Shown here: piece after piece, positions 1-4,867 of the stretch | Layout of the letters: every line of letters begins with the position of its first letter | Numbering within the stretch: position 1 is the first letter of the stretch | Program-made: the position numbers and the translations under genes | Origin: UBA6181 sp016934015 | GTDB taxonomy: Bacteria; Bacillota_I; Bacilli_A; Acholeplasmatales; Acholeplasmataceae | Direction: 5' to 3' | DNA: 5,898 nt | Assembly: GCA_036584525.1 (NCBI GenBank) | Contig: JAZHDG010000025.1 | Location: 1-5,898 of the forward strand | The notes under the pieces: generated by a model | What the model was told of the DNA's origin: nothing | The model's database searches: none | Seen by the model: the letters and a program-made list of their open reading frames with translations, nothing else

Positions 1-953
1 TCTTTTGGCATATTTTCTAAAAATGTATGTTGTTTATCTTGATCAAGTTCACTTAAGACATCATCAAGAAGAAGAATTACTTTTTGTTTTGTCTCATTTT
101 CAATCAGCTTTAATAACGCTAATTTGAGCGTGACAACGATTAATCGCTGTTCACCTTGGGAAGCATACCCCTTAGCGTCAAAACCATTAAATTCGATGTA
201 AAAATCATCTCTATGGGGTCCTGCTAAGGTTGATTGATACAAGATATCTTGCTTTTGTTGTTTTGATAGATGATTTCTAAATGATTTTTCATCAACATCT
301 GGCTGATAAATGATTTTTACATGATGATGGCTAAATTTTTGATAAACCTCATCAAAATAAACTCCTAACTTATCAAGCATCAATTGTCTTTCTTTCATGA
401 TATCCATGCCTGTTTCGTATAATTGATCGCCAAGAATGTTTAAGAATGTGTAATCTGATTCAAAATTTAGTTTTTTTAATAAACTATTTCGTTGTTTTAA
501 AATTTGTTTATAAGTATTTAGCATTCTTAAGTACTTTTTATTAAGTTGCATCCATTCTAAATCCATAAACTGTCTTCGAATACTCGGTGAGCCTTTAATT
601 AAATCTAAATCCTCAGGTGCAAACATTACAACTCTCAAATGTCCAAAAAAATCACTAATTTTTCTTTTTTCAACACCATTGATTGATGCTCTCTTTCCAT
701 GTTTTGTTAAGACAATATCATATCTGTCATCATCAGTCGTTAATTTAACTTGTAAAAATGGTTGCTCATGACGAATCATTTCTTTTTCATCACTTGATCG
801 ATGTGATTTAGTTGTTGCACAAAAATATATACTTTCTAAGATGCTCGTTTTCCCGCATCCATTCAATCCATGAATATATACAAAATTTTTATTAAATGTG
901 GCATCAAACTTTTCAAAACTTCGAAAATTTCGAATAGAAAGTTTATGAATCAT
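1..953 (-). CDS. recF: DNA replication and repair protein RecF, 3' end outside the window
   Basis: RecF is an SMC-like ATPase that binds gapped DNA at stalled or damaged forks and, with RecO and RecR, loads RecA. I translated the minus strand from ATG 951-953 and found 317 uninterrupted codons. The start is MIHKLSIRNFRSF. Walker A is GLNGCGKT at residues 29-36, followed by a KSHRSS segment (49-54). The RecF-typical FAPEDL is at 111-116 with KGSP and RRQF just after it. The ABC signature SQGEQ is at 265-269, and Walker B with D-loop, VILLLDDV to SELD, is at 292-304. Family members are about 360-370 residues, so roughly the last 40-50 are missing at the window edge. The start overlaps the end of yaaA by 11 nt and no SD precedes it, so translation is probably coupled to yaaA. 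Identification is secure. Confidence 0.97.
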   Translation of the reverse strand, partial: MIHKLSIRNFRSFEKFDATFNKNFVYIHGLNGCGKTSILESIYFCATTKSHRSSDEKEMIRHEQPFLQVKLTTDDDRYDIVLTKHGKRASINGVEKRKISDFFGHLRVVMFAPEDLDLIKGSPSIRRQFMDLEWMQLNKKYLRMLNTYKQILKQRNSLLKKLNFESDYTFLNILGDQLYETGMDIMKERQLMLDKLGVYFDEVYQKFSHHHVKIIYQPDVDEKSFRNHLSKQQKQDILYQSTLAGPHRDDFYIEFNGFDAKGYASQGEQRLIVVTLKLALLKLIENETKQKVILLLDDVLSELDQDKQHTFLENMPK

Positions 954-1158
954 AAGCAATGACGTAGGCATCTTGATCAATCATAACCACATCTTTATCA
1001 CGAATTTTTTTACCTCGTTCTTGTGTGTGAATACCATTAACTAAACACTTATGATTAAATAAAAAAAACTTGGCTTCTCCACCAGAACCAATCTTGTCGG
1101 TAGCTTTTAAAAATTGTCCTAGAGTAATAAAATCTGATTTCAAAATGAATTTTTTCAC
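943..1158 (-). CDS. yaaA: S4-domain RNA-binding protein YaaA (RlbA-like), GTG start preferred
   Basis: This is a small S4-like RNA-binding protein that normally sits between dnaN and recF in Bacilli; its exact role is not settled. The translated core reads FITLGQFLKATDKIGSGGEA, then a VNG segment and RGKKI, which match the family's ITLGQFLK, SGG and RGRK landmarks. I chose the GTG at 1156-1158, giving 71 residues, because this matches the usual family length. It lies 18 nt after the likely transcription start set by the extended -10 at 1183-1191. An SD-like GGAATGGTG (1172-1164) sits ahead of it. An ATG at 1168-1170 would add four residues, but the GGA abuts it directly. An ATG at 1215 lies upstream of the promoter and is unlikely. 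It is co-transcribed with recF, which begins inside its last codons. Confidence 0.88.
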   Translation of the reverse strand: MKKFILKSDFITLGQFLKATDKIGSGGEAKFFLFNHKCLVNGIHTQERGKKIRDKDVVMIDQDAYVIAYDS

Positions 1159-1182
1159 AAGATACACCATTCCTTCATTTAT

Positions 1183-1191
1183 ATTATAACA
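1183..1191 (-). promoter_or_regulatory. Extended -10 promoter of yaaA-recF
   Basis: On the minus strand this reads TGTTATAAT, a perfect TG-n-TATAAT extended -10. No good -35 lies 16-18 nt upstream, which is normal for this class. Transcription would start near 1176, so the message begins at or just before the GAAGGA ahead of yaaA. The dnaN terminator lies upstream, so a separate promoter is expected here. Confidence 0.65.
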
Positions 1192-1261
1192 TAATATAAG
1201 TAAAAATGCACTCATTTAAGCGCACTTTTTTGAGGTCGCAACCTTGTATCATCTAACTAAT

Positions 1262-1294
1262 AAAAAAAGCCTTAAAATTGAAATTAAGGCTTTT
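1262..1294 (-). terminator. Rho-independent terminator of dnaN
   Basis: An 11-bp perfect stem (1265-1275 paired with 1284-1294, core GCCTTAA/TTAAGGC) closes an 8-nt loop. On the minus strand it is followed by seven T residues (1268-1262, partly within the stem). It begins 6 nt after the dnaN stop codon. On the plus strand there are only four T residues, so it acts in the dnaN direction. It separates the dnaA-dnaN transcripts from yaaA-recF. Confidence 0.9.
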
Positions 1295-1299
1295 GATGT

Positions 1300-2430
1300 T
1301 TAGTCGATTCGAACAGGTAATATCAAATGTAAGAGGTCTTGATCAAGGTTTCCTTTAATGACAAAAGGTTTAACTTCACCAGCGAAATTAATCGTAACTT
1401 CACTCGAACTGAATGATTTTAATGCTTCAACTAAGTATCTTGAGCTGAATGCAATTTTAATCACTGGACCTGTTACATCAGATGCTGGAATCACTTCTTC
1501 AAGTGCATCACCAATTTCATTATTTGTAGAACTGATTTCAACAATTGAATCAGGTCTTAAACTCATTTTAATGATATTATAATTTGTTTCGCGATCTCTT
1601 GGTGATAATAAAGAAACACGTTCAACTGCTTGTAATAATTCTTCTTTGTTAAAATGAATGATAACAGGGAACTCTGTAGGAATAATTCTCATCGTATCTG
1701 GATAAGTTCCTTCAAGAAGTCTTGTTTGAAATAAAATTTTATTCATTTTAAATAAAACTTTATTTGGGTTAATATATAACTCAACATCATTATTGTAAGT
1801 ATCTAATATTTTTGATAATTCATCTAAACTTCGATTAGGTATTACAATATCAAATGTTTTACTATGCGTTCTAAGTTTTACATTTTTTTGGCTTAATCTA
1901 TAACTATCAGTAGCGACACAATAAAGATGATTATCTAAATATTTGAAGTTCACACCGGTTAATATAGGTCGCTTTTCATTCGTAGCTGTTGAATAATTTG
2001 TTTCTTTAATAATTGTTTTTATTAATTGACTATCTAAAGCAATTGGATCATCTAAGTCTAAGAAATCAATATCTGGATAATCTTCAATATCCATCAATCT
2101 TAATTTAAATTCAGAACGATCTGCTTTAATCACAATTAATTTATCTTCAATTAATGCAAATTCAACACGCTGTGAAGAAATTTTTCGCATAATTTCAATT
2201 AAATATCGCCCTGGTATAGCAACTTTTCCTGTTTTTTTAATTACTAAAGAAGAATCATCAATTAAAACTTGAATTGCAACATCAGTATTTGATGATGTTA
2301 ATAAGAGATGATCTTCATACACTTCAAATTTAATCGCATATAAAATAGGAAGTGGTGTTTTATTAGGTAATCCTTTTTGGATGATTAAAAGTTGATTTAG
2401 TAAAACATCTCTATCGATAGTAAAAATCAT
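1300..2430 (-). CDS. dnaN: DNA polymerase III subunit beta (sliding clamp)
   Basis: The beta clamp is a ring-shaped homodimer that encircles DNA and tethers the replicative polymerase; it also docks clamp-binding repair and regulatory proteins. The 376-residue product has normal full length and three clamp domains. Landmarks include LPIL near residue 27, RPILTGV at 154-160, ATDSYRL at 173-179, LLEGTYPD at 238-245, and the C-terminal ILPVR at 370-374. The last region helps form the hydrophobic pocket for clamp-binding motifs. The ATG is preceded by AAAGGAG (2445-2439) with an 8-nt spacer, a strong ribosome binding site. It lies 129 nt downstream of dnaA. I see no terminator between them, so it is probably read both from dnaA and from its own promoter at 2528-2556. 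It ends at a strong terminator. Confidence 0.98.
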   Translation of the reverse strand: MIFTIDRDVLLNQLLIIQKGLPNKTPLPILYAIKFEVYEDHLLLTSSNTDVAIQVLIDDSSLVIKKTGKVAIPGRYLIEIMRKISSQRVEFALIEDKLIVIKADRSEFKLRLMDIEDYPDIDFLDLDDPIALDSQLIKTIIKETNYSTATNEKRPILTGVNFKYLDNHLYCVATDSYRLSQKNVKLRTHSKTFDIVIPNRSLDELSKILDTYNNDVELYINPNKVLFKMNKILFQTRLLEGTYPDTMRIIPTEFPVIIHFNKEELLQAVERVSLLSPRDRETNYNIIKMSLRPDSIVEISSTNNEIGDALEEVIPASDVTGPVIKIAFSSRYLVEALKSFSSSEVTINFAGEVKPFVIKGNLDQDLLHLILPVRID

Positions 2431-2483
2431 AACGACGGCTCCTTTATTTTCTTATAGATTAGTCTTTAAATTATTGTTACAAA

Positions 2484-2500
2484 TGTGGATTTGTGGGAAA
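2484..2500 (-). promoter_or_regulatory. DnaA double-box module in the dnaA-dnaN gap
   Basis: The minus strand reads TTTCCCACAAATCCACA. It contains two tandem degenerate DnaA boxes, TTTCCCACA and AAATCCACA, each 7/9 against TTATCCACA and sharing one base. The 17-mer matches 4102-4118 at 16 positions. In Bacillus subtilis the dnaA-dnaN gap holds the origin's unwinding site with adjacent boxes, so this is a candidate second origin half. It is followed toward dnaN by an AT-rich stretch (2446-2483). It also lies about 20-37 nt downstream of the predicted dnaN transcription start, where bound DnaA could hinder RNA polymerase. Confidence 0.65.
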
Positions 2501-2527
2501 AACCTAGAATGGCTTTATACCGTAATT

Positions 2528-2556
2528 ATTATACCATATTTCCAACAATTTATAAA
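2528..2556 (-). promoter_or_regulatory. Promoter of dnaN
   Basis: The minus strand has a perfect extended -10, TGGTATAAT (2536-2528), with a 17-nt spacer to a partial -35, TTTATA (2556-2551, 4/6 against TTGACA). Transcription would begin near 2521, giving a leader of about 90 nt before dnaN that contains the DnaA double-box module. The -35 begins just 4 nt after the dnaA stop codon. Confidence 0.7.
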
Positions 2557-2559
2557 CAC

Positions 2560-3924
2560 TTAATTTTTACTAGAAAAATCTATTTTTTTAAGAATTGTAT
2601 CAATTGCTAATTTTAACGATGGATCCTGTTTTATATCATTATCAATCTTTTCACACGCAGCTAATACCGTTGAATGATCACGATCGCCAAATAGGCCACC
2701 AATTGTTTTATAAGGAATGTTATATCTAGACTTTATTAAATACATTGCGATGTGACGTGGAATCACATATTTTGAATGTCGTTTCTTGCCAATTAAATCT
2801 TCTAAAGATATTCCATAAAAATCACTGACAACACTTTGGATTTTATCGTAATTATTTTCATTTAATGAATCACTCTTTCTCTTGGTACGAAGAAGTGGTT
2901 CAAGGGCTTCAGCAGTGGATTCTACGGTTAAATCAAGGTTATTAGTTAAACAATAAAATAATACACGTTTTAATGCGCCTTCAAGCTCTCTAATATTTGT
3001 TACAAATGAAGATGCAATAAACTCTAAAACGTTATTTGGAATATCATGTATATCGGATGATTCAGTCGCCAATTTACGCTTTAAAATTTCAATACGATGT
3101 TCTAAGTCAGGGACTTGAATATCAACCGTTAATCCAACTTCAAATCGAGATGTTAAACGAGTCATTATATTCTTTAATTCTGATGCAGGTTTATCACTTG
3201 TAATCACAATTTGTTTATTTTGTTGATATAAATAATCAAAGAGTTTAAAAAACTCCATTTGAGTTCTTGTTGCACCACCCATAATCTGGATATCATCAAC
3301 CAATAACACGTCAATATCACGATATTTATGATTGAAATCATCCATTTTTTCCCTTTTCAATAAATTGGCAAAATCTTCAATAAAACCATCAGCTTTAACA
3401 TACAATATTTTCTTACTAACGTCCTGATCTAATATGTAATTACCAATAGATTGCATTAAGTGTGTTTTACCTAATCCAACATCACCAAAGATGTATAACG
3501 GATTTGCAACTGCACCTGGTTGATCAGCAACTTTCATTGCCATTCTAAAGGCAAACATGTTACTTTTACCGACAACAAAATTATCAAATGTATAAGTCGC
3601 ATTTAAATTGCCAGGACGATACTTTAAGTTTAAATTTCTTTCTGGACTAATTAGGGTTTCTTCTGGAAGCAGTTCTTGCTCAGTGACAAACTTAAAGCGT
3701 ATAGGTTCACCATGGTATTTGGTTGCGAGTTCGTTAATCTTTGTCAAGTAAAAACGGTTAATTCTGTTTTTAATAAATTCACTTTGGACAAGAACATAAA
3801 TATGGCCATTTAGAAATTTGTGTGTTGATTTGATTGGCTCAAAAACATCTTGGTATGTTTCTTCATTGAAAGTTGATTCCAAATCACCAAGAATTCGTTG
3901 CCATAATTGGTCGTAATTATTCAT
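2560..3924 (-). CDS. dnaA: Chromosomal replication initiator protein DnaA
   Basis: DnaA is an AAA+ ATPase that binds DnaA boxes, oligomerises in the ATP form, opens oriC and recruits the helicase. From the ATG at 3922-3924 the product is 454 residues, about the family norm. Domain I spans about 1-75, with a short linker to about 108. The AAA+ domain has Walker A GDVGLGKTH (147-155), Walker B VLLVDDIQ (206-213), sensor I ITSD (241-244), box VII TRLTSRFEVGL with the likely arginine finger at R260, and sensor II IRELEGALKR (R312). The DNA-binding domain IV ends with the signature GDRDHSTV (413-420). I chose this start because AGAGGGG (3940-3934) lies 9 nt upstream and MNNYDQLW aligns with normal DnaA N-termini. 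An in-frame ATG at 3954 overlaps the -10 element and lacks an SD. It probably autoregulates through nearby DnaA boxes. Confidence 0.98.
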   Translation of the reverse strand: MNNYDQLWQRILGDLESTFNEETYQDVFEPIKSTHKFLNGHIYVLVQSEFIKNRINRFYLTKINELATKYHGEPIRFKFVTEQELLPEETLISPERNLNLKYRPGNLNATYTFDNFVVGKSNMFAFRMAMKVADQPGAVANPLYIFGDVGLGKTHLMQSIGNYILDQDVSKKILYVKADGFIEDFANLLKREKMDDFNHKYRDIDVLLVDDIQIMGGATRTQMEFFKLFDYLYQQNKQIVITSDKPASELKNIMTRLTSRFEVGLTVDIQVPDLEHRIEILKRKLATESSDIHDIPNNVLEFIASSFVTNIRELEGALKRVLFYCLTNNLDLTVESTAEALEPLLRTKRKSDSLNENNYDKIQSVVSDFYGISLEDLIGKKRHSKYVIPRHIAMYLIKSRYNIPYKTIGGLFGDRDHSTVLAACEKIDNDIKQDPSLKLAIDTILKKIDFSSKN

Positions 3925-3952
3925 ATGTTGATACCCCTCTATTCGTGATTTC

Positions 3953-3961
3953 ATAATAACA
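3953..3961 (-). promoter_or_regulatory. Extended -10 promoter of dnaA
   Basis: The minus strand reads TGTTATTAT, an extended -10 with one mismatch to TATAAT. There is no recognisable -35 (17 nt upstream is AGTTTT). Transcription would start near 3946, leaving a leader of about 22 nt that carries the AGAGGGG ribosome binding site. A DnaA box at 3988-3996 lies just upstream of the -35 position, consistent with autoregulation. Confidence 0.55.
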
Positions 3962-3987
3962 TATAGAAGTTAAAAAAAACTAAAAAG

Positions 3988-3996
3988 ATATCCACA
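3988..3996 (+). promoter_or_regulatory. DnaA box, 8/9 match
   Basis: ATATCCACA differs from TTATCCACA only at the first position. It is the box nearest the dnaA promoter, about 30 bp upstream of the -10. A weak reverse-strand relative, TTTCCCACG (4010-4002), follows closely. Confidence 0.8.
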
Positions 3997-4033
3997 TTAT
4001 TCGTGGGAAACTTTTTACAACACATGGTGGGAA

Positions 4034-4053
4034 TGTGGGTATATTGTGGTAAA
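4034..4053 (-). promoter_or_regulatory. Pair of degenerate DnaA boxes
   Basis: TGTGGGTAT (4034-4042) and TGTGGTAAA (4045-4053) each match TGTGGATAA, the reverse form of the box, at 7 of 9 positions. They share an orientation and start 11 bp apart, about one helical turn, so both would face the same side of DNA. Confidence 0.5.
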
Positions 4054-4101
4054 AGTCAGTAACTTTGCGTCTTAGTTGTGCCGTTTGATGGGATTTTCCA
4101 G

Positions 4102-4118
4102 TTTCCCACAATTCCACA
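4102..4118 (+). promoter_or_regulatory. DnaA double-box module in oriC
   Basis: TTTCCCACAATTCCACA contains TTTCCCACA (7/9) and AATTCCACA (6/9), sharing one base. It differs by one base from the minus-strand 17-mer at 2484-2500 in the dnaA-dnaN gap, so the two modules flank dnaA in opposite orientations. Confidence 0.6.
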
Positions 4119-4122
4119 AAAA

Positions 4123-4131
4123 TGTGGCTAA
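4123..4131 (-). promoter_or_regulatory. DnaA box, 8/9 match, reverse orientation
   Basis: TGTGGCTAA differs from TGTGGATAA at one position. With the perfect box at 4133-4141 it forms a near-palindrome separated by one base. Confidence 0.8.
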
Positions 4132-4132
4132 G

Positions 4133-4141
4133 TTATCCACA
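4133..4141 (+). promoter_or_regulatory. Perfect consensus DnaA box
   Basis: TTATCCACA is an exact match to the DnaA box consensus and the only perfect copy in the window. It is the last box before the AT-rich stretch that runs to the rpmH promoter, so it is the likely anchor for DnaA loading beside the unwinding region. Confidence 0.92.
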
Positions 4142-4233
4142 TTGTATATGATGATTAAGATGTGAAAAAATATTGAAAATTGTTTCACTAGTTTTTGAAG
4201 TATAAAGCAAATAAAATTCAGTAATATTTTAAG
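4142..4233. other. AT-rich candidate DNA unwinding element
   Basis: About 18 of 92 bases are G or C. The stretch directly follows the perfect DnaA box and ends at the rpmH -35. It begins with a trinucleotide-like run, ATGATGATTAAGATG (4148-4162). It contains no plausible gene. Assignment as an unwinding element is inference from composition and position; the AT-rich stretch at 2446-2483 is a rival candidate. Confidence 0.45.
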
Positions 4234-4262
4234 TTGACAAAAGAAACATCTTTATATATAAT
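4234..4262 (+). promoter_or_regulatory. Consensus sigma-A promoter of rpmH
   Basis: TTGACA (4234-4239) and TATAAT (4257-4262) are both perfect and separated by 17 bp, the ideal sigma-70/sigma-A promoter. Transcription would start near 4269, giving a leader of about 30 nt that holds the rpmH ribosome binding site. This fits the high expression needed for a ribosomal protein. It also rules out a TTG at 4234 as a start codon, since it is the -35 itself. Confidence 0.93.
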
Positions 4263-4299
4263 TAAAAAGCATGGTTTCGCAAGAAAGGTGGTTTTATTT

Positions 4300-4434
4300 G
4301 TGAAAAGAACATATCAACCAAGTAAGTTAAAGCGCCAAAAGACTCATGGATTTAGAGCTCGCATGGCAACCGTTGGTGGTCGTCAAGTACTTGCTCGCCG
4401 CAGATTGAAAGGCCGCGCTGAGTTAACTGTTTAA
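4300..4434 (+). CDS. rpmH: 50S ribosomal protein L34 (GTG start)
   Basis: L34 is a small, very basic protein of the large ribosomal subunit that contacts 23S rRNA. The product is 44 residues, the usual length. It begins (M)KRTYQPSKLKRQKTHGFRAR and continues with GGRQVLARRRLKGRAEL, matching the whole L34 family. The start is GTG at 4300-4302, because L34 begins MKRTYQPS and AAAGGTGG (4284-4291) lies 8 nt upstream. Upstream in-frame codons lie between the promoter and this site. It is the first gene on the right of oriC and ends just before a strong terminator, so most transcripts probably stop before rnpA. Confidence 0.97.
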   Translation: MKRTYQPSKLKRQKTHGFRARMATVGGRQVLARRRLKGRAELTV

Positions 4435-4455
4435 TCTAAATTATTTTAAAACACT

Positions 4456-4510
4456 AGGACTACTCGTTAAAATAATAACTTTTTGTTATTTTGAGTAGTC
4501 CTTATTTTTT
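4456..4510 (+). terminator. Strong rho-independent terminator between rpmH and rnpA
   Basis: A 10-bp perfect stem AGGACTACTC (4456-4465) pairs with GAGTAGTCCT (4493-4502). An inner AT stem (4469-4475 with 4486-4492) extends it, and the T run TTTTTT (4505-4510) follows. It lies 21 nt after the rpmH stop and ends 6 nt before the rnpA start codon. It should reduce read-through, letting L34 be made in far larger amounts than RnpA. Confidence 0.9.
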
Positions 4511-4516
4511 AAAACT

Positions 4517-4867
4517 ATGAAAAAAGAATATCGCATAAAGAAGAATAGCGAAATCGATGCGATTTTTAAGAAAAAAATATCAAAATCAAACAGTTATTAT
4601 GCGATCTATCAATCTTCTGATCCACAAGCGAGTCATTTTCGTTATGCACTCTCCATTGGAAAAAAATATGGAAATGCTGTCAAACGAAATCTCGCTAAAC
4701 GTCGGATTCGAATGATTGTTACTGAGCAAAGTAACAACATTAAGTCAGATGTGTGCTTCGTTATGGTCATTAAACCCAAATCAAAGGATTTATCTTATAA
4801 CGAGATGAGACAGCATTTGAATGAACTTATGAAAAAATCAAAACTATTGGAGAACACAGATGAATAA
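4517..4867 (+). CDS. rnpA: Ribonuclease P protein component
   Basis: RnpA is the protein subunit of RNase P, which assists the catalytic RNA (rnpB) in removing the 5' leader of pre-tRNAs. The product is 116 residues, normal for the family. It has the N-terminal RIKKNSEIDAIFKK, the central strand FRYALSIGKKYGNAVKRN and the basic helix VKRNLAKRRIR (55-65) that holds the RNR motif. The canonical third arginine of RNR is leucine here (R57-N58-L59). The C-terminus, SYNEMRQHLNELMKKSKLL, is typical. No SD precedes the ATG; the preceding bases are the T run of a terminator and AAAACT. Expression must come from read-through or an unrecognised promoter. It overlaps yidC by 8 nt, suggesting coupled expression. 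The assignment is firm; the start is the only sensible one. Confidence 0.96.
   Translation: MKKEYRIKKNSEIDAIFKKKISKSNSYYAIYQSSDPQASHFRYALSIGKKYGNAVKRNLAKRRIRMIVTEQSNNIKSDVCFVMVIKPKSKDLSYNEMRQHLNELMKKSKLLENTDE

Larger units (their letters stand above)
3955..4233. other. Origin of replication (oriC), upstream part
   Basis: This gap between divergently transcribed dnaA and rpmH contains no plausible gene. Between 3988 and 4141 it is packed with sequences related to the DnaA box TTATCCACA, in both orientations. There is one perfect copy (4133-4141), two 8/9 copies (3988-3996, 4123-4131) and several 6-7/9 copies. From 4142 to 4233 it becomes about 80% A+T, suitable for a DNA unwinding element. 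A 9-bp perfect inverted repeat, GTGGGAAAC (4003-4011) and GTTTCCCAC (4101-4109), brackets the middle of the cluster. Location, flanking genes and box density make the assignment strong; exact limits and the unwinding site are inferred. Confidence 0.93.

Noticed and set aside
1358..1582. A 74-codon open frame on the plus strand inside dnaN
   Set aside because: It lies wholly antisense to the conserved dnaN coding sequence and the translation resembles no family I know. It is a shadow of dnaN.
2480..2493. Small inverted repeat CAAAT/ATTTG around GTGG in the dnaA-dnaN gap as a terminator or operator
   Set aside because: The stem is only 5 bp of mostly A:T and no T run follows. It is better explained by the DnaA boxes it overlaps.
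3925..3954. Ten-residue N-terminal extension of DnaA from the ATG at 3954
   Set aside because: That ATG overlaps the -10 element and has no SD. The next in-frame ATG (3924) has AGAGGGG 9 nt upstream and matches the usual DnaA N-terminus.
3962..3990. DnaA-trio-like triplets (CTT, CTA) on the minus strand upstream of dnaA
   Set aside because: The triplets do not hold a consistent register for more than two repeats, and the stretch overlaps the dnaA promoter.
4161..4169. TGTGAAAAA as a further DnaA box in the AT-rich region
   Set aside because: It matches 7/9 but breaks the core GG of TGTGGATAA, and A-rich sequence gives such matches by chance.
4234..4299. N-terminal extension of L34 from a TTG at 4234
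   Set aside because: The TTG is part of the TTGACA -35 box, and the extension includes the -10 and the SD. L34 starts at MKRTYQPS in all relatives, so the GTG at 4300 is right.
4483..4511. Promoter for rnpA (TTGTTA with a T-rich -10) inside the terminator
   Set aside because: The -10 candidates (TTTTTA, TATTTT) are poor or wrongly spaced. The sequence is explained by the terminator stem and T run.
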